A stretch of DNA of 64,000 nucleotides from Leptospiraceae bacterium (GTDB lineage: Bacteria > Spirochaetota > Leptospiria > Leptospirales > Leptospiraceae), in NCBI GenBank assembly GCA_024233865.1, contig JACKPA010000012.1:1-64000 (forward strand). The letters are read 5' to 3'. Made by a program: the position numbers and the translations under genes. Within the stretch, counting starts at the first letter, position 1. Each line of letters begins with the position of its first letter. Below, in pieces: positions 34,398-44,084 of this stretch. The notes under the pieces were generated by a model. The model saw nothing but the letters and a program-made list of their open reading frames with translations. It was not told where the DNA came from and did not search any database.

Positions 34398-35462
34398 CTA
34401 TAACCATTTCTTTTTTCTAAAAAAAACTAACATTCCCATACCAATCAATGACATAAAGAATAAAATAAAATAATAGCCCCAGTGCCATTCAAGTTCCGGC
34501 ATATTTTTAAAGTTCATTCCATAAACACCTACAATAAAAGTCAATGGAATAAAGATTGTAGACATAATTGTTAGCACTTTCATTACTTCATTCATTCGAT
34601 AGCTTATACTAGATAGATAAATATCCAACATTCCCGAAACCATAGTTCTGAAATTTTCTATCGTATCAATAACTTGTATAGTGTGATCGTATACGTCACG
34701 AAGAAAAATATGTGTTGATTGTTTTATTAATTTTGTATCCGTTCTTTGCAAATTAGACAAAACTTCTCTTAAAGGCCAAACGGATTTACGAAAATATATC
34801 ATTTCCTTTTTTAAATTATGGATTGTTTTTAAAGTTCCAGGAACCGGTTTGGAAACAACGTCTTCTTCCAAATCTTCGATCTGGTCTTCAATGTATTCCA
34901 AAATAATAAAATAATTATCAACAATAGAATCAATTAAAGCATAAACAAGATAATCCGTATGCATTTTTCTGATTCTTCCTTTGCCTGCTTTTATTCTTTC
35001 TGCAATTGGTTTGAATATATCTCCTTTCTTTTCCTGGAAAGAAATTACAAAATTAGAGCTTAAAATAAAACTCACCTGCTCAAATTCTATTCGATTTTTT
35101 TTCTCATTAAAGAGGATCATTTTCATAACAATAAAAATATAACTTTCAAAATCTTCCATTTTTAACCGTTGATCGGTATTGAGAATATCTTCTAAGATAA
35201 GAGGATGAAGATCAAAATAAATCCCTAACTTTTCAATTATATCAACTTGATGAATGCCACTGACATTGATCCACGTTACATTGGAACTGTTTTTAAAAGG
35301 AAAACATTCTTCCACATTTTCCACTTCAATTTCTTTGAAATTATCTTCGTTATAATCAATTATTTTGATTTCAATTTTTTCAGTTGAAGCATCTCCGATA
35401 TGAACCAAGGCTCCCGCCGGAAGTCCAATTTTCTTTGTTCTTGTTTTTACTAATTCAGTCAT
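34398..35462 (-). CDS. corA: Magnesium/cobalt transporter CorA
   Basis: Membrane channel of 354 aa moving Mg2+ (also Co2+, Ni2+) as a pentamer. A long cytoplasmic N-terminal domain (about 1-290) with the helical funnel precedes two C-terminal transmembrane helices. The diagnostic loop VGVYGMNFKNMPE, containing Gly-Met-Asn, lies between them near residue 314, and the basic C-terminus RKKKWL is present. Length is typical. Its stop codon overlaps the first possible ATG of the downstream acyl-CoA dehydrogenase gene, suggesting co-transcription. Confidence 0.94.
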   Translation of the reverse strand: MTELVKTRTKKIGLPAGALVHIGDASTEKIEIKIIDYNEDNFKEIEVENVEECFPFKNSSNVTWINVSGIHQVDIIEKLGIYFDLHPLILEDILNTDQRLKMEDFESYIFIVMKMILFNEKKNRIEFEQVSFILSSNFVISFQEKKGDIFKPIAERIKAGKGRIRKMHTDYLVYALIDSIVDNYFIILEYIEDQIEDLEEDVVSKPVPGTLKTIHNLKKEMIYFRKSVWPLREVLSNLQRTDTKLIKQSTHIFLRDVYDHTIQVIDTIENFRTMVSGMLDIYLSSISYRMNEVMKVLTIMSTIFIPLTFIVGVYGMNFKNMPELEWHWGYYFILFFMSLIGMGMLVFFRKKKWL

Positions 35463-35729
35463 AACTAATTTCTACCTAGGTAACATTGTAATCTTCCATT
35501 TCCAATAATCAGAATCAGCAAATCATAATTCAACCTACTTTTTCAATAATTTTTTAATATTATGCTCCCAAGTTTTTCAATCTTTTTTGTTATATCAACA
35601 TTTGGAATAGTCAATGCGGAAATAATATAGCTTTGAATCGAGATAAGACTAGTGTTTGGAATACCTCTAACATGTGTATACAAATGTGAATTTTTCTTTC
35701 TATCTAAAAGAAATATTTTATTAACTTAA
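35463..35729. other. Intergenic stretch upstream of corA
   Basis: AT-rich sequence between the start of corA (reading leftwards) and an Rpn-family remnant. I see no gene, hairpin or RNA-like structure. It probably carries the corA promoter. No Mg2+ riboswitch (ykoK or mgtA type) was recognisable. Confidence 0.4.
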
Positions 35730-35903
35730 ATGGCTAAAAAGAAATTACTCTTGAATATCCACTGCTACTATTTTACTATCATGTTAGCTCCGCTTGACAA
35801 CGAAACCATTTTCAAAAAAGCCTTTGCGGATAAAGAAGTCTTTGAATGTTTTGTCAAAGACATATTCGGGATTGAAATCCAAGTAGATACCAGAGAAAAG
35901 TAA
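35730..35903 (+). pseudogene. Remnant of an Rpn-family (PD-(D/E)XK) transposase/nuclease gene
   Basis: A 57-codon frame whose second part (from ATG 35781) reads LAPLDNETIFKKAFADKEV then FECFVKDIFGIEI, matching the conserved N-terminus of Rpn/PD-(D/E)XK-family putative transposases common in Leptospira and other bacteria. It stops after TREK, so the catalytic domain is missing. It abuts the end of the convergent kinase gene. It is most likely the truncated 5' end of a lost mobile-type gene. A short functional peptide cannot be excluded. Confidence 0.6.
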
Positions 35904-36698
35904 CTACTGATATGGGATCATAACCGTAAACTTAGTCCCAACATTCTCTTGGCTACTAAATTCGATAGAACCTTTGCATAAATCTAACAGTCTTTTAACA
36001 ATGGACATTCCTAAGCCTGTACCTTGCTTTTCTTTTACATTTTCGCATCTATAAAAATCTTCAAAAATATACTTTTGCTCTTCCTCTGGTATCCCAATAC
36101 CATAATCTTGAAATGTTAAAACTACCCGCCCGTCATTACATTCTACAAAAAAGTCTACCACTGCATTACCTTGCATGGAATACTTTATGGCGTTAGTTAA
36201 TAAATTTACGACTATTTGTCGAAAAATTTTTGGATCAATTTGTATGAAGGTAGAATGATTATTTTTATAATTTATTTTGCAACCTTCAAAGTTCAATTCC
36301 ATTTCTTGGACTATGTCACGACATAATTCATCCAAATTCGTTTCTTGAGAATTGACTTCCATTTTTCCCAAATCATACTTTTCCAATTTAAGCACATCCA
36401 CAAGCAACTCATCCATTCGGTTGACTGATAAAATAACGTTTTGAAAATAGTGTGCTTTCTTTTCATCCCCCCAATTATCAGTATTTTTTTCCAAAAGTTG
36501 GATGGATGACTTTATTGTTGTGAGCGGTGCTTTAAACTCGTGTGTAACGGTAGAAAGGAAACGAAGTTGATCTTCTCTACGTTTTTCCTCTGCTTGCTTT
36601 CCCTCCATAACCTCTTGAGAAACATCAGAATATGTTTTTAGTTCCCTCTCAAGTTCTAAAACCTTTTTCTCCAGTTCCTCGTAAGTTGGCTTTTTCAT
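35904..36698 (-). CDS. Soluble histidine kinase downstream of hemN
   Basis: Cytoplasmic kinase of 264 aa without a recognisable sensor domain. A coiled-coil N-terminus (about 1-42, PTYEELEKKVLELERELK) leads to HisKA with the phospho-acceptor His near 53 in TVTHEFKAPLTT, and HATPase_c (about 150-262) with FQDYGIGIP and GTGLGMSIVKRL. The start is 31 bases after the hemN stop, so it is likely the last gene of a hemE-hemN-kinase operon. The signal it responds to is unknown; the context suggests a link to heme or porphyrin status. No partner response regulator is adjacent. Confidence 0.9.
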   Translation of the reverse strand: MKKPTYEELEKKVLELERELKTYSDVSQEVMEGKQAEEKRREDQLRFLSTVTHEFKAPLTTIKSSIQLLEKNTDNWGDEKKAHYFQNVILSVNRMDELLVDVLKLEKYDLGKMEVNSQETNLDELCRDIVQEMELNFEGCKINYKNNHSTFIQIDPKIFRQIVVNLLTNAIKYSMQGNAVVDFFVECNDGRVVLTFQDYGIGIPEEEQKYIFEDFYRCENVKEKQGTGLGMSIVKRLLDLCKGSIEFSSQENVGTKFTVMIPYQ

Positions 36699-36729
36699 AA
36701 AATTTCACTCTATTTAACAGTATTAGACT

Positions 36730-38076
36730 CTAAATAGCTTGTGAAAAAACACTACTCTCTGGAGATTTTGCTCGTAATCTAAAATCTAATCCCATACAAA
36801 CGTTTCTCAAAAAAGGCCGTCCTTTATCGGTGACTTTAAGGTGATTATTTTCCCAGTGTATTAAATAATCCTCTTCCATGGTTATCAAAAAATCTCGAAC
36901 AGAACCAAAGATATTTTCCGGTATTTCAACTTCCCAACTTGTAGAAAGCTTCAAAATTAGCTTTCTATACAATATATCTTCCTGGGTTAGTTTATGTCCT
37001 CGCAAGGTAGGCAGTTTCCCCTCGCCAATTCTTTTGTTGTACTTTTTAAGAATTTTCTCGTTTTGATGAAAAGCATCCCAACTATCGGAAATCGAAGAAA
37101 CTCCTAAGCCCAGGAGCAAATCCGTCTTGTTTTCTGTATATCCCATAAAATTACGATGAAGTTTTGATTCTAGTACGGCTCTCCACAAATTATCGGTTTT
37201 GAGGGCAAAATGATCCATTCCAATTTCCACATATCCACTTTGCTCAAACAGACTGCGACCAACTTCATACAGCTTTCTTTTTTCAGGTCCAAGTGGTAAG
37301 TCCTTTTCCGTAAATAACCTTTGGGAAGGTTTTATCCATGGAACATGAGCATAGCTATAAAAAGCTATTCTATCCGGCATAAGTTCTAAGGTCTTTTCAA
37401 TTGTGTTAACCATGGAACTTTCAGTTTGCCTGGGCAATCCGTATATTAAATCAAAATTTACCGAATTGTAACCCAACTCTCTCGCCGTTTCCGTCACAAA
37501 TTTCGTTTTTTCATAAGGCTGAAACCTATTGATAAGTTTTTGAACTTCTTCGTTAAAGTCTTGCACTCCTAAGCTAATCCTTTTGAAACCTAGATCGCTT
37601 AAAACTTTTAGTTGCTCTTTTCGAGTCCTTCGCGGATCAACTTCTATGGAAAAAACCGGACTATCACTTACTTTTAACTTCGTAAGCAAATTATAAACTA
37701 CTTTATGAAGGTGGTCTTCCGATAAATAAGTGGGAGAACCACCGCCAAGGTGCAATTCCTTAAATTCTCTGTTTTTCAGTTCGGGAACGCTATCATAATA
37801 CATCTGAAACTCTTTTGCTAAAGTCTCAATGTACGGATCTTCTACGGAGTGGTTTTTGGTTATAGAAGTATTACACCCACAAAATGTACATAAAGTTTCA
37901 CAAAAAGGAACATGCACATAAATCGAAATGTTGGATTCAGATGGTGCTAAACACCCTTGAACGTGGTCTATCCATTCTTCTGAGGTAGGGCTATCAGTCC
38001 AGTATGGAACGGTAGGATAACTTGTATACCTGGGAACAGGAACATCATACTTTTTTATCAATTCAGCCGAAATCAT
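36730..38076 (-). CDS. hemN: Oxygen-independent coproporphyrinogen III oxidase
   Basis: Radical SAM enzyme of 448 aa that converts coproporphyrinogen III to protoporphyrinogen IX without oxygen. The N-terminal sentence DVPVPRYTSYPTVPYW is the true-HemN type, and the iron-sulfur motif is FCETLCTFCGCN (CxxxCxxC plus the extra Cys). ELHLGGGSPTYL and ISLGVQDFNEEVQ are also typical. Full length and E. coli-like features favour real HemN over HemW. It overlaps hemE by four bases (ATGA at 38073-38076), so the two are translationally coupled. Confidence 0.95.
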   Translation of the reverse strand: MISAELIKKYDVPVPRYTSYPTVPYWTDSPTSEEWIDHVQGCLAPSESNISIYVHVPFCETLCTFCGCNTSITKNHSVEDPYIETLAKEFQMYYDSVPELKNREFKELHLGGGSPTYLSEDHLHKVVYNLLTKLKVSDSPVFSIEVDPRRTRKEQLKVLSDLGFKRISLGVQDFNEEVQKLINRFQPYEKTKFVTETARELGYNSVNFDLIYGLPRQTESSMVNTIEKTLELMPDRIAFYSYAHVPWIKPSQRLFTEKDLPLGPEKRKLYEVGRSLFEQSGYVEIGMDHFALKTDNLWRAVLESKLHRNFMGYTENKTDLLLGLGVSSISDSWDAFHQNEKILKKYNKRIGEGKLPTLRGHKLTQEDILYRKLILKLSTSWEVEIPENIFGSVRDFLITMEEDYLIHWENNHLKVTDKGRPFLRNVCMGLDFRLRAKSPESSVFSQAI

Positions 38077-39095
38077 GTAAAAACCCTTCTTACGGTATCT
38101 ATAAATAGTTTGACGTTATCTTCAGGTGTTTTTGGTAAAACTCCATGCCCTAAACTACAAACCCAACCTTTTCGCTCGCTACTATCCATGGATAAGATAG
38201 GATTTAAATAGTCCATAATACTTTTTTTCAAATCTCTTGTTTCTTGGAATAACAAAGATTGGTCAAAATTTCCTTGGATAAATCCATTTGTCGTAATTTG
38301 CAGTAATTTCGTAAGGTTGATTCTATGATCAAAACCAATTCCAGCCAATCCGTCTATAGGAAAAATTTTTTCCAAATGTCCTCTACTGGTTCCTTTGGAA
38401 TAATAGGCAACTTTTTTGGGAAATCGAGAACTGATGCTTTTTATATAAGGAATTACAATTTCCTCAAAATCAAAAGGGGATAACTCTCCCGCAGCAGTAT
38501 CAAAAATCATAACAATTTCAGCTCCACCATCCAATTGAAGTTGTATATTCCGAATAATAAGGTCTTCTAAAACCTTGAAAAACTTCTTTCTGAGGTCTAT
38601 TGCCTTTTTTGGTAATATCAAGTTACCATCGTGCTTCCCGACAACTGCATAGGTAAATAATGTCCATAAACCTCCGACAAAGCCAATCAAGGATTTGTTT
38701 TGGGGAAGCAACTCTCTTGTGAGTTTTAAGGCATCTTGCTGAAATTTTAGTCCGTTAATGGCTTCTTCGATTGGTTTAAGTCTGTTAACATTGATTTCAT
38801 TAAGCTGCCAACCCAATTTCGGTCCGATATCCGTATAAGCAAGACCCATACCCAAGCTTTCAAGAGGAAAAAGTAAGTCTGAAAATAAAATAGCTACGTC
38901 AAAGTCAAAATCTAAAATCGGACCAAGAGCTACTTTTGCTGCTAATTCCGGCTCTTTGCACAAATCCATAAAACTATATTTTGATCTAAGAGATTGGTAG
39001 TGTTTATGGTACCTACCTGCCTGCCTCATAAACCATATTGGCGGTGTTTTTTGTTCTGTTCTGTTTATCGCATTAGTGAAATTTTCATTTGCCAC
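38073..39095 (-). CDS. hemE: Uroporphyrinogen decarboxylase
   Basis: Enzyme of 340 aa removing four acetate carboxyls from uroporphyrinogen III to give coproporphyrinogen III, the substrate of the product of the next gene. The signature PPIWFMRQAGRYHKHY near residue 18 contains the substrate-binding Arg residues, and the active-site Asp is in AILFSDLLFPLESLGM near 90. GFVGGLWTLFTY and VMIFDTAAGELSP also fit. A strong ribosome binding site (aaggagg) supports the ATG. It is the first gene of the hemE-hemN-kinase unit, divergent from metH. Confidence 0.96.
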   Translation of the reverse strand: MANENFTNAINRTEQKTPPIWFMRQAGRYHKHYQSLRSKYSFMDLCKEPELAAKVALGPILDFDFDVAILFSDLLFPLESLGMGLAYTDIGPKLGWQLNEINVNRLKPIEEAINGLKFQQDALKLTRELLPQNKSLIGFVGGLWTLFTYAVVGKHDGNLILPKKAIDLRKKFFKVLEDLIIRNIQLQLDGGAEIVMIFDTAAGELSPFDFEEIVIPYIKSISSRFPKKVAYYSKGTSRGHLEKIFPIDGLAGIGFDHRINLTKLLQITTNGFIQGNFDQSLLFQETRDLKKSIMDYLNPILSMDSSERKGWVCSLGHGVLPKTPEDNVKLFIDTVRRVFT

Positions 39096-39246
39096 TAAAA
39101 ACCTCCTTCACTCCATTCCATTTCAATATATCAGTTTATTTTAACCATTTTTTCAAGCTCAATAGGATAGTCCCACACTATTTTCGAGAGAATTTTTTCC
39201 CTATTCAAAAAAGACACTAAAAAAAAAATAGCATGAGGAGAAAATT

Positions 39247-42200
39247 ATGGCTATAACAGAAAAACAATTTATCGAATTATTGCAAGAAAAACTCCTTGTA
39301 ATTGACGGTGCCATGGGCACAAGTCTGCAAAACCAAAATCTCACAGCACAAGATTTTGGAGGTGTTGGATATGAAGGCTGTAATGAATATCTACTGATTT
39401 CCAAGCCGGAAGCAATTAAAAAAGTTCACCTAGGCTATTTGGAAGCTGGATGTGATATTATCGAAACCAATACTTTTGGCTCTACCCCTATTGTGCTTTC
39501 CGAATACGGTTTGCAAAACAGAGCCTATGAGATTTCTAAACTAGGGGCTGTTATAGCAAAAGAATCCGTAAAAGAATACACCGATAAAGCCAAACCAAAC
39601 CGTAAAATTTTGGTTGCGGGTTCGATTGGACCAACCACCAAAACCATATCCGTTACTGGTGGAGTAAATTTCCAAGAACTCATAGATTCTTTTTATATCC
39701 AAGCCAAAGGTTTACTCGACGGAGATTGTGACATGTTTTTGATCGAAACGGCTCAAGATACCTTGAACATCAAAGCCGGACTGATTGCCATCAACCAATT
39801 GTTTCGAGAATACGGAAAAAGAATCCCCATTATGATTTCCGGTACTATCGAGCCTATGGGTTCTATGCTTGGCGGACAAAATATCGAGGCTTTGGCAATA
39901 TCCACAGAGCACGCCAGACCAATCACAATCGGACTCAATTGTGCTACTGGACCATCTTTTATGACAGACCACATTCGAACTCTGGCATCTTCAACTTCCT
40001 CTTATGTGTCTTGTGTCCCCAATGCCGGTCTACCTGACGAGAACGGGTTATACAATGAGTCACCAGAAGACATTGTGAAAGTTTTGGACAAATTTGTTGA
40101 TTCCGGTTGGGTGAATTTGATTGGCGGTTGCTGTGGAACAACTCCGGAACACATTCGCTTGATGGCTGAAATGACAAAAGGGAAAAAGCCAAGAATTCCT
40201 GTCGCAATCAAAAAAACCAGAGTTTCCGGAATCGAACCTTTGATAGTAGAAGAAGAAAACCGACCTTACATGGTTGCGGAAAGAACAAATTCTTTAGGCA
40301 GTAGGATATTCAGGCAACTCATAGCTGATGAGAAATTTGAGGAAGCTTCTGAAATAGCGAGGAAACAGATTCGAGCAGGTGCCCAAATCATCGACGTATG
40401 CTTGCAAAACCCTGACAGAGACGAAATCACAGACATGAAACGTTTTATAAGTGTGCTTGTGAAAAAAGTCAGAGCACCCATCATGATAGATTCAACGGAT
40501 GAAAAGGTCCTAGACGTTGCTCTCAAATACTGCCAAGGCAAAACCATTTACAATTCCATCAATCTGGAAAACGGAGAAGAAAGGTTTGAAGTAGTGGCTC
40601 CTATCCTCAAGCAATACGGAGCTGCCGTTGTAGTTGGCTGTATTGATGACAACAAAGAGCAAGGAATGGGTGTCACGGTAGCTAGAAAGCTAGAGATTGC
40701 AGAGAAATCACACAAATTGCTTACTCAAAAATACCAAATCCCCGAAGAAGACATTATTTTTGACCCATTAGTATTTCCGGTAGGTACCGGTGATGAAACT
40801 TACATTCTGTCAGCAGAGGCAACTATCCAAGGCGTAGCCGCCATCAAAAAACGGTTTCCCAAATGTAAAACAATTCTTGGTATATCTAACGTATCCTTTG
40901 GACTTCCCGATGCTGGGAGAGAAGTTTTGAATTCGGTGTTTCTCTACCATAACGTAAAAGCCGGCTTAGATATGGCAATTGTGAATACACAAAAATTAGA
41001 GAGATATCCTTCTATCCTCGAACACGAAAAAAAGCTAGCGGAAGACTTGCTTTTTCATACAACTGAGTCCTACTCAAAAGCTTTAGGAGACTTTGCCGAA
41101 TACTTTAAAGGCAAGTTATCAAAAGCAAAAGAGAAAAAGGACATGTCTTCTTTATCGCTAGATGAAAGATTATCACTCTACATAGTGGAAGGTGCGGTAG
41201 ACGGTCTCATTGATGATTTGAATCTAAAACTCGTCAACACAAAACCACTCGATATTGTGAATGGTCCTCTTATGACTGGTATGGCAGAGGTAGGAAGGCT
41301 ATTTAACGATAACCAATTAATCGTCTCCGAAGTCTTGCAGAGTGCGGAAAGCATGAAAAAAGCCGTATCGCATCTAGAACAATACATGGAAAAAACGGAA
41401 GATTCCATAAAAGGAAGAATGGTTTTGGCAACCGTAAAAGGTGATGTCCATGACATTGGAAAGAACCTCGTTGACATTATCTTTTCCAACAATGGATACA
41501 AGGTAATTAACTTAGGGATCAAAATTCCACCAGAAGATATCATCAAAGCTTGCAAAGAACACAAACCCGATATGCTTGGTTTATCCGGATTACTGGTAAA
41601 ATCAGCCCAGCAGATGACCATAACCGCAGCCGACTTGAGAGATGCTGGAATTAATGTTCCAATGCTGGTAGGTGGTGCTGCCCTATCGGAAGCGTTTACA
41701 AGGAATAAAATCGCATCCAATTATGAGGGAACGGTTATCTATGCAAAAGATGCCATGAATGGCTTGGACCTTGCCAATCAGTTGATGAGTCCGATTGGGC
41801 GAAAGGCTTTGGAAGAAGAATGGAGCAAACCATTCGATGAAAGTCATAAAGAGCAGTCCAAACAAAGGAAAAGAGAATCAGAAGCAGAAAAGGTGGAATT
41901 TCGATATGACTATGGAATTTTAACTCCGCCAAGCCTGACTCCTCAAATTCTAAAAAACGTATCTTTGGACTTGGTCTATCCTTACGTAAACCCCGTTATG
42001 TTGTACAAAAAACATCTCGGTTACAAAGGAAGAGTTGGAGATGGTAAAAGTGTGGATGACCCTAAATTTGTAGAATTGTGCACAAAGGTCTCAGAGCTGC
42101 AAGATGAAGTGATTTCCAAGCAATTGTATACGGCAAACGGAATATACCAATTTTTTCGAGCCGGGTCAGACGGAGATGAACTCGTTATTTTGGATTCTAC

Positions 42201-42723
42201 GGGGAAAAAGGAATTGGAAGTCTTTCGTTTTCCGAGACAAAAATTCGGAGCCGGTTTGTGTTTGTCGGATTTTGTTGCTCCTTTGGGTAGCGGAAGGGAA
42301 GACTTTATCTGTATGTTTCTTGTCACCGCCGGAATAGGCGTAAGGGAAAAGGCAGAAGAGTTGAAAAACAAAGGAGAATTCCTGAAGTCCCACATGCTGT
42401 CAGCTCTGGCTTTGGAAACTGCGGAAGCTTTTGCCGAATTTTTACACCAGAAAATACGGGAAATGTGGGGAATACAAGACCCAACGCTAAGCATGCAAGA
42501 AATTTTCCAAGCAAAGTATACGGGAATTCGAGTCAGTTTCGGATATCCTGCGTGCCCGAATTTGGAAGATCAAGAAAAACTGTTCCGTCTGCTTTTACCT
42601 CCTAAAGATTTGGGAGTTTCTTTAACAGAAGGCTATATGATGGAACCGGAAGCGTCTGTTTCTGCTATTGTATTCCAACATCCTATGGGAAGATACTTTA
42701 GCGTAAAAGACAATGAAGAATAG
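39247..42723 (+). CDS. metH: Cobalamin-dependent methionine synthase
   Basis: Four-module enzyme of 1158 aa that methylates homocysteine from methyltetrahydrofolate through methylcobalamin. The homocysteine domain (about 1-320) has DGAMGTSLQ and the zinc Cys residues in GLNCATGP and GGCCGTTPEH. The pterin-binding domain (about 350-610) has RPYMVAERTNSLGS. The cobalamin cap and Rossmann part (about 640-880) has KGDVHDIGKN, where the His ligates cobalt. The reactivation domain (about 900-1150) ends with RVSFGYPACPN. It is slightly shorter than the E. coli enzyme (1227 aa), mainly in linkers and the C-terminus. Ribosome binding site gaggag precedes the ATG. I saw no cobalamin or SAM riboswitch in the 150-base divergent gap to hemE. 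Confidence 0.96.
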   Translation: MAITEKQFIELLQEKLLVIDGAMGTSLQNQNLTAQDFGGVGYEGCNEYLLISKPEAIKKVHLGYLEAGCDIIETNTFGSTPIVLSEYGLQNRAYEISKLGAVIAKESVKEYTDKAKPNRKILVAGSIGPTTKTISVTGGVNFQELIDSFYIQAKGLLDGDCDMFLIETAQDTLNIKAGLIAINQLFREYGKRIPIMISGTIEPMGSMLGGQNIEALAISTEHARPITIGLNCATGPSFMTDHIRTLASSTSSYVSCVPNAGLPDENGLYNESPEDIVKVLDKFVDSGWVNLIGGCCGTTPEHIRLMAEMTKGKKPRIPVAIKKTRVSGIEPLIVEEENRPYMVAERTNSLGSRIFRQLIADEKFEEASEIARKQIRAGAQIIDVCLQNPDRDEITDMKRFISVLVKKVRAPIMIDSTDEKVLDVALKYCQGKTIYNSINLENGEERFEVVAPILKQYGAAVVVGCIDDNKEQGMGVTVARKLEIAEKSHKLLTQKYQIPEEDIIFDPLVFPVGTGDETYILSAEATIQGVAAIKKRFPKCKTILGISNVSFGLPDAGREVLNSVFLYHNVKAGLDMAIVNTQKLERYPSILEHEKKLAEDLLFHTTESYSKALGDFAEYFKGKLSKAKEKKDMSSLSLDERLSLYIVEGAVDGLIDDLNLKLVNTKPLDIVNGPLMTGMAEVGRLFNDNQLIVSEVLQSAESMKKAVSHLEQYMEKTEDSIKGRMVLATVKGDVHDIGKNLVDIIFSNNGYKVINLGIKIPPEDIIKACKEHKPDMLGLSGLLVKSAQQMTITAADLRDAGINVPMLVGGAALSEAFTRNKIASNYEGTVIYAKDAMNGLDLANQLMSPIGRKALEEEWSKPFDESHKEQSKQRKRESEAEKVEFRYDYGILTPPSLTPQILKNVSLDLVYPYVNPVMLYKKHLGYKGRVGDGKSVDDPKFVELCTKVSELQDEVISKQLYTANGIYQFFRAGSDGDELVILDSTGKKELEVFRFPRQKFGAGLCLSDFVAPLGSGREDFICMFLVTAGIGVREKAEELKNKGEFLKSHMLSALALETAEAFAEFLHQKIREMWGIQDPTLSMQEIFQAKYTGIRVSFGYPACPNLEDQEKLFRLLLPPKDLGVSLTEGYMMEPEASVSAIVFQHPMGRYFSVKDNEE

Positions 42724-43235
42724 AGTTATCCTCTGGAGAATTTCTATTGGATTTTCTAAGCGTAATCCCCATTTTCTTCATTTTGTAACATTGAGTTACT
42801 ACTATAGGGAATGTATATTTCTAACCTTATGCCTTGGCTATTTTCTTCTATTATTCTTGTATTCATACTTTTATTATCGGATTTTTATCACATTCCTTTA
42901 TAGCCTCACACAAAATTTCTATTTGTGTCATCTAACCAAAGCTTGAATTATCAACTTCTTTATACAATCTACAGTTCGTATTTTATTGTCGTAAAATTAA
43001 GGCTTTTCAAATGGCATCTAACGTTAGAGCATACCCGCTGAGGAAGTGAGCCAAAGTGGAAGTTGCTCACTTCCTTGCACCGAGACAGGCTTAGTCTTCC
43101 AAGCAAGTGCAGTGCCTTGAAGCCACTCAGTCACAGCACTTGCAGTAGTCTGAAAGTACACATTAATAATTAATAAAAATAATGAATATATTTATTATTT
43201 TTATTGACATTGATTTTTTTACTGAGAGTATTGTT
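42724..43235. other. Intergenic region holding a GC-rich palindromic block
   Basis: About 500 bases between metH and the DJ-1-like gene. The first 290 bases are AT-rich and without a convincing gene. From about 43010 to 43160 the sequence becomes markedly GC-richer (31 of 60 bases at 43021-43080) and palindromic, as described in the next entry. The last part returns to AT-rich sequence and should contain the island promoter. Confidence 0.5.
43012..43155. repeat. GC-rich palindromic block, attC-like or other structured element
   Basis: The block opens with ATCTAACGTTAGAGC (43016-43030), which contains abutting RYYYAAC- and GTTRRR-like core boxes. Then comes a perfect 10-bp inverted repeat, GGAAGTGAGC (43042-43051) against GCTCACTTCC (43064-43073), and an 8-bp one, GCAAGTGC (43103-43110) against GCACTTGC (43136-43143). 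Size, GC content and hairpins recall integron attC sites, but the spacing of the core boxes is wrong. It could also be another dispersed repeat or a structured RNA. Confidence 0.4.
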
Positions 43236-44084
43236 ATGACAAATAAAATGAAAAAAAAGAGAATTTTGATCGTATTCGCGGTCCTTATTGTAGTTGGGAT
43301 TTTTATCAGGCTCGGATTACCGTTTGTAATGAAAAAAATGGGGTTGCACCCTGAATACAATGGTCAACACTACCTTTTACCCAAAGGAAAGGCATTGATT
43401 ATAACGACGAGTCATGATAAATTGGGGGAAAATGGGGACGATACCGGGGTAGCTGCCTCTGAGTTGACTGCCCCTTATTATGAATTTGTCGAAGGTAGAA
43501 TGTCGGTAGACTTAGCCAGCATCAAAGGCGGAAAAATTCCTATAGACCCAATTTCTTTGAGATGGTTGATCAAAACTAAATACGATGATCGTTATCTGGC
43601 AGACCCGGATTTGCAAAACAAGGTCAATAATTCATTGAAGATTGATAATGTAGACTTCACAAAATACGACATCATCTTTTTAGCCGGGGGTTGGGGAGCT
43701 GCATATGATCTTGGCTATTCTAAAGTACTGGGTAAAAAAATAACGGAAGCTTACAAAGCCCGCAAAGTCATCGGTGGTGTTTGTCACGGCCTACTCGGTT
43801 TATTATTGGCCCGTGACGAAAATGATGAATCACTTCTTAAAGGGAAAAAAATTACTGCAGTCACAAATAAACAGATTGAAGAGCTTGGTATTTCCATTAC
43901 CCCCCAGCACCCGGAAAGGGAACTAAGGGCAGCTGGAGCAAAGTTTGAAAGCACTACTGCCTTTCGGGATTTTTTTGCCAATCATGTTGTTATTGATGGT
44001 CGTATCGTTTCCGGACAAAACCAGAATGCCGGTCCCGAGGTTGCTAACAAGATGATGAAAATAGCAGGAGGAACTCGAAGATGA
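43236..44084 (+). CDS. DJ-1/PfpI-family protein with N-terminal membrane anchor
   Basis: Protein of 282 aa from the ATG at 43236 (gagag seven bases upstream). One N-terminal transmembrane helix (about 10-28) precedes a class I glutamine-amidotransferase-like domain of the Hsp31/DJ-1 group: ALIITTSHD, FLAGGWGAAYDLG, the nucleophile elbow GGVCHGLLGLLLA with the reactive Cys, and VIDGRIVSGQNQNAGPE. Soluble relatives act as glyoxalases, deglycase-like enzymes or chaperones; the membrane anchor is unusual. The gene overlaps the downstream metallo-hydrolase gene by four bases (ATGA), so the two proteins probably work together. Confidence 0.88.
   Translation: MTNKMKKKRILIVFAVLIVVGIFIRLGLPFVMKKMGLHPEYNGQHYLLPKGKALIITTSHDKLGENGDDTGVAASELTAPYYEFVEGRMSVDLASIKGGKIPIDPISLRWLIKTKYDDRYLADPDLQNKVNNSLKIDNVDFTKYDIIFLAGGWGAAYDLGYSKVLGKKITEAYKARKVIGGVCHGLLGLLLARDENDESLLKGKKITAVTNKQIEELGISITPQHPERELRAAGAKFESTTAFRDFFANHVVIDGRIVSGQNQNAGPEVANKMMKIAGGTRR

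Noticed and set aside
39096..39246. Cobalamin or SAM riboswitch upstream of metH
   Set aside because: The divergent gap is only about 150 bases, largely AT-rich, without the B12 box or SAM aptamer stems.
40002..42514. Several long antisense frames inside metH
   Set aside because: They arise from codon bias on the opposite strand; metH motifs are continuous through the region.
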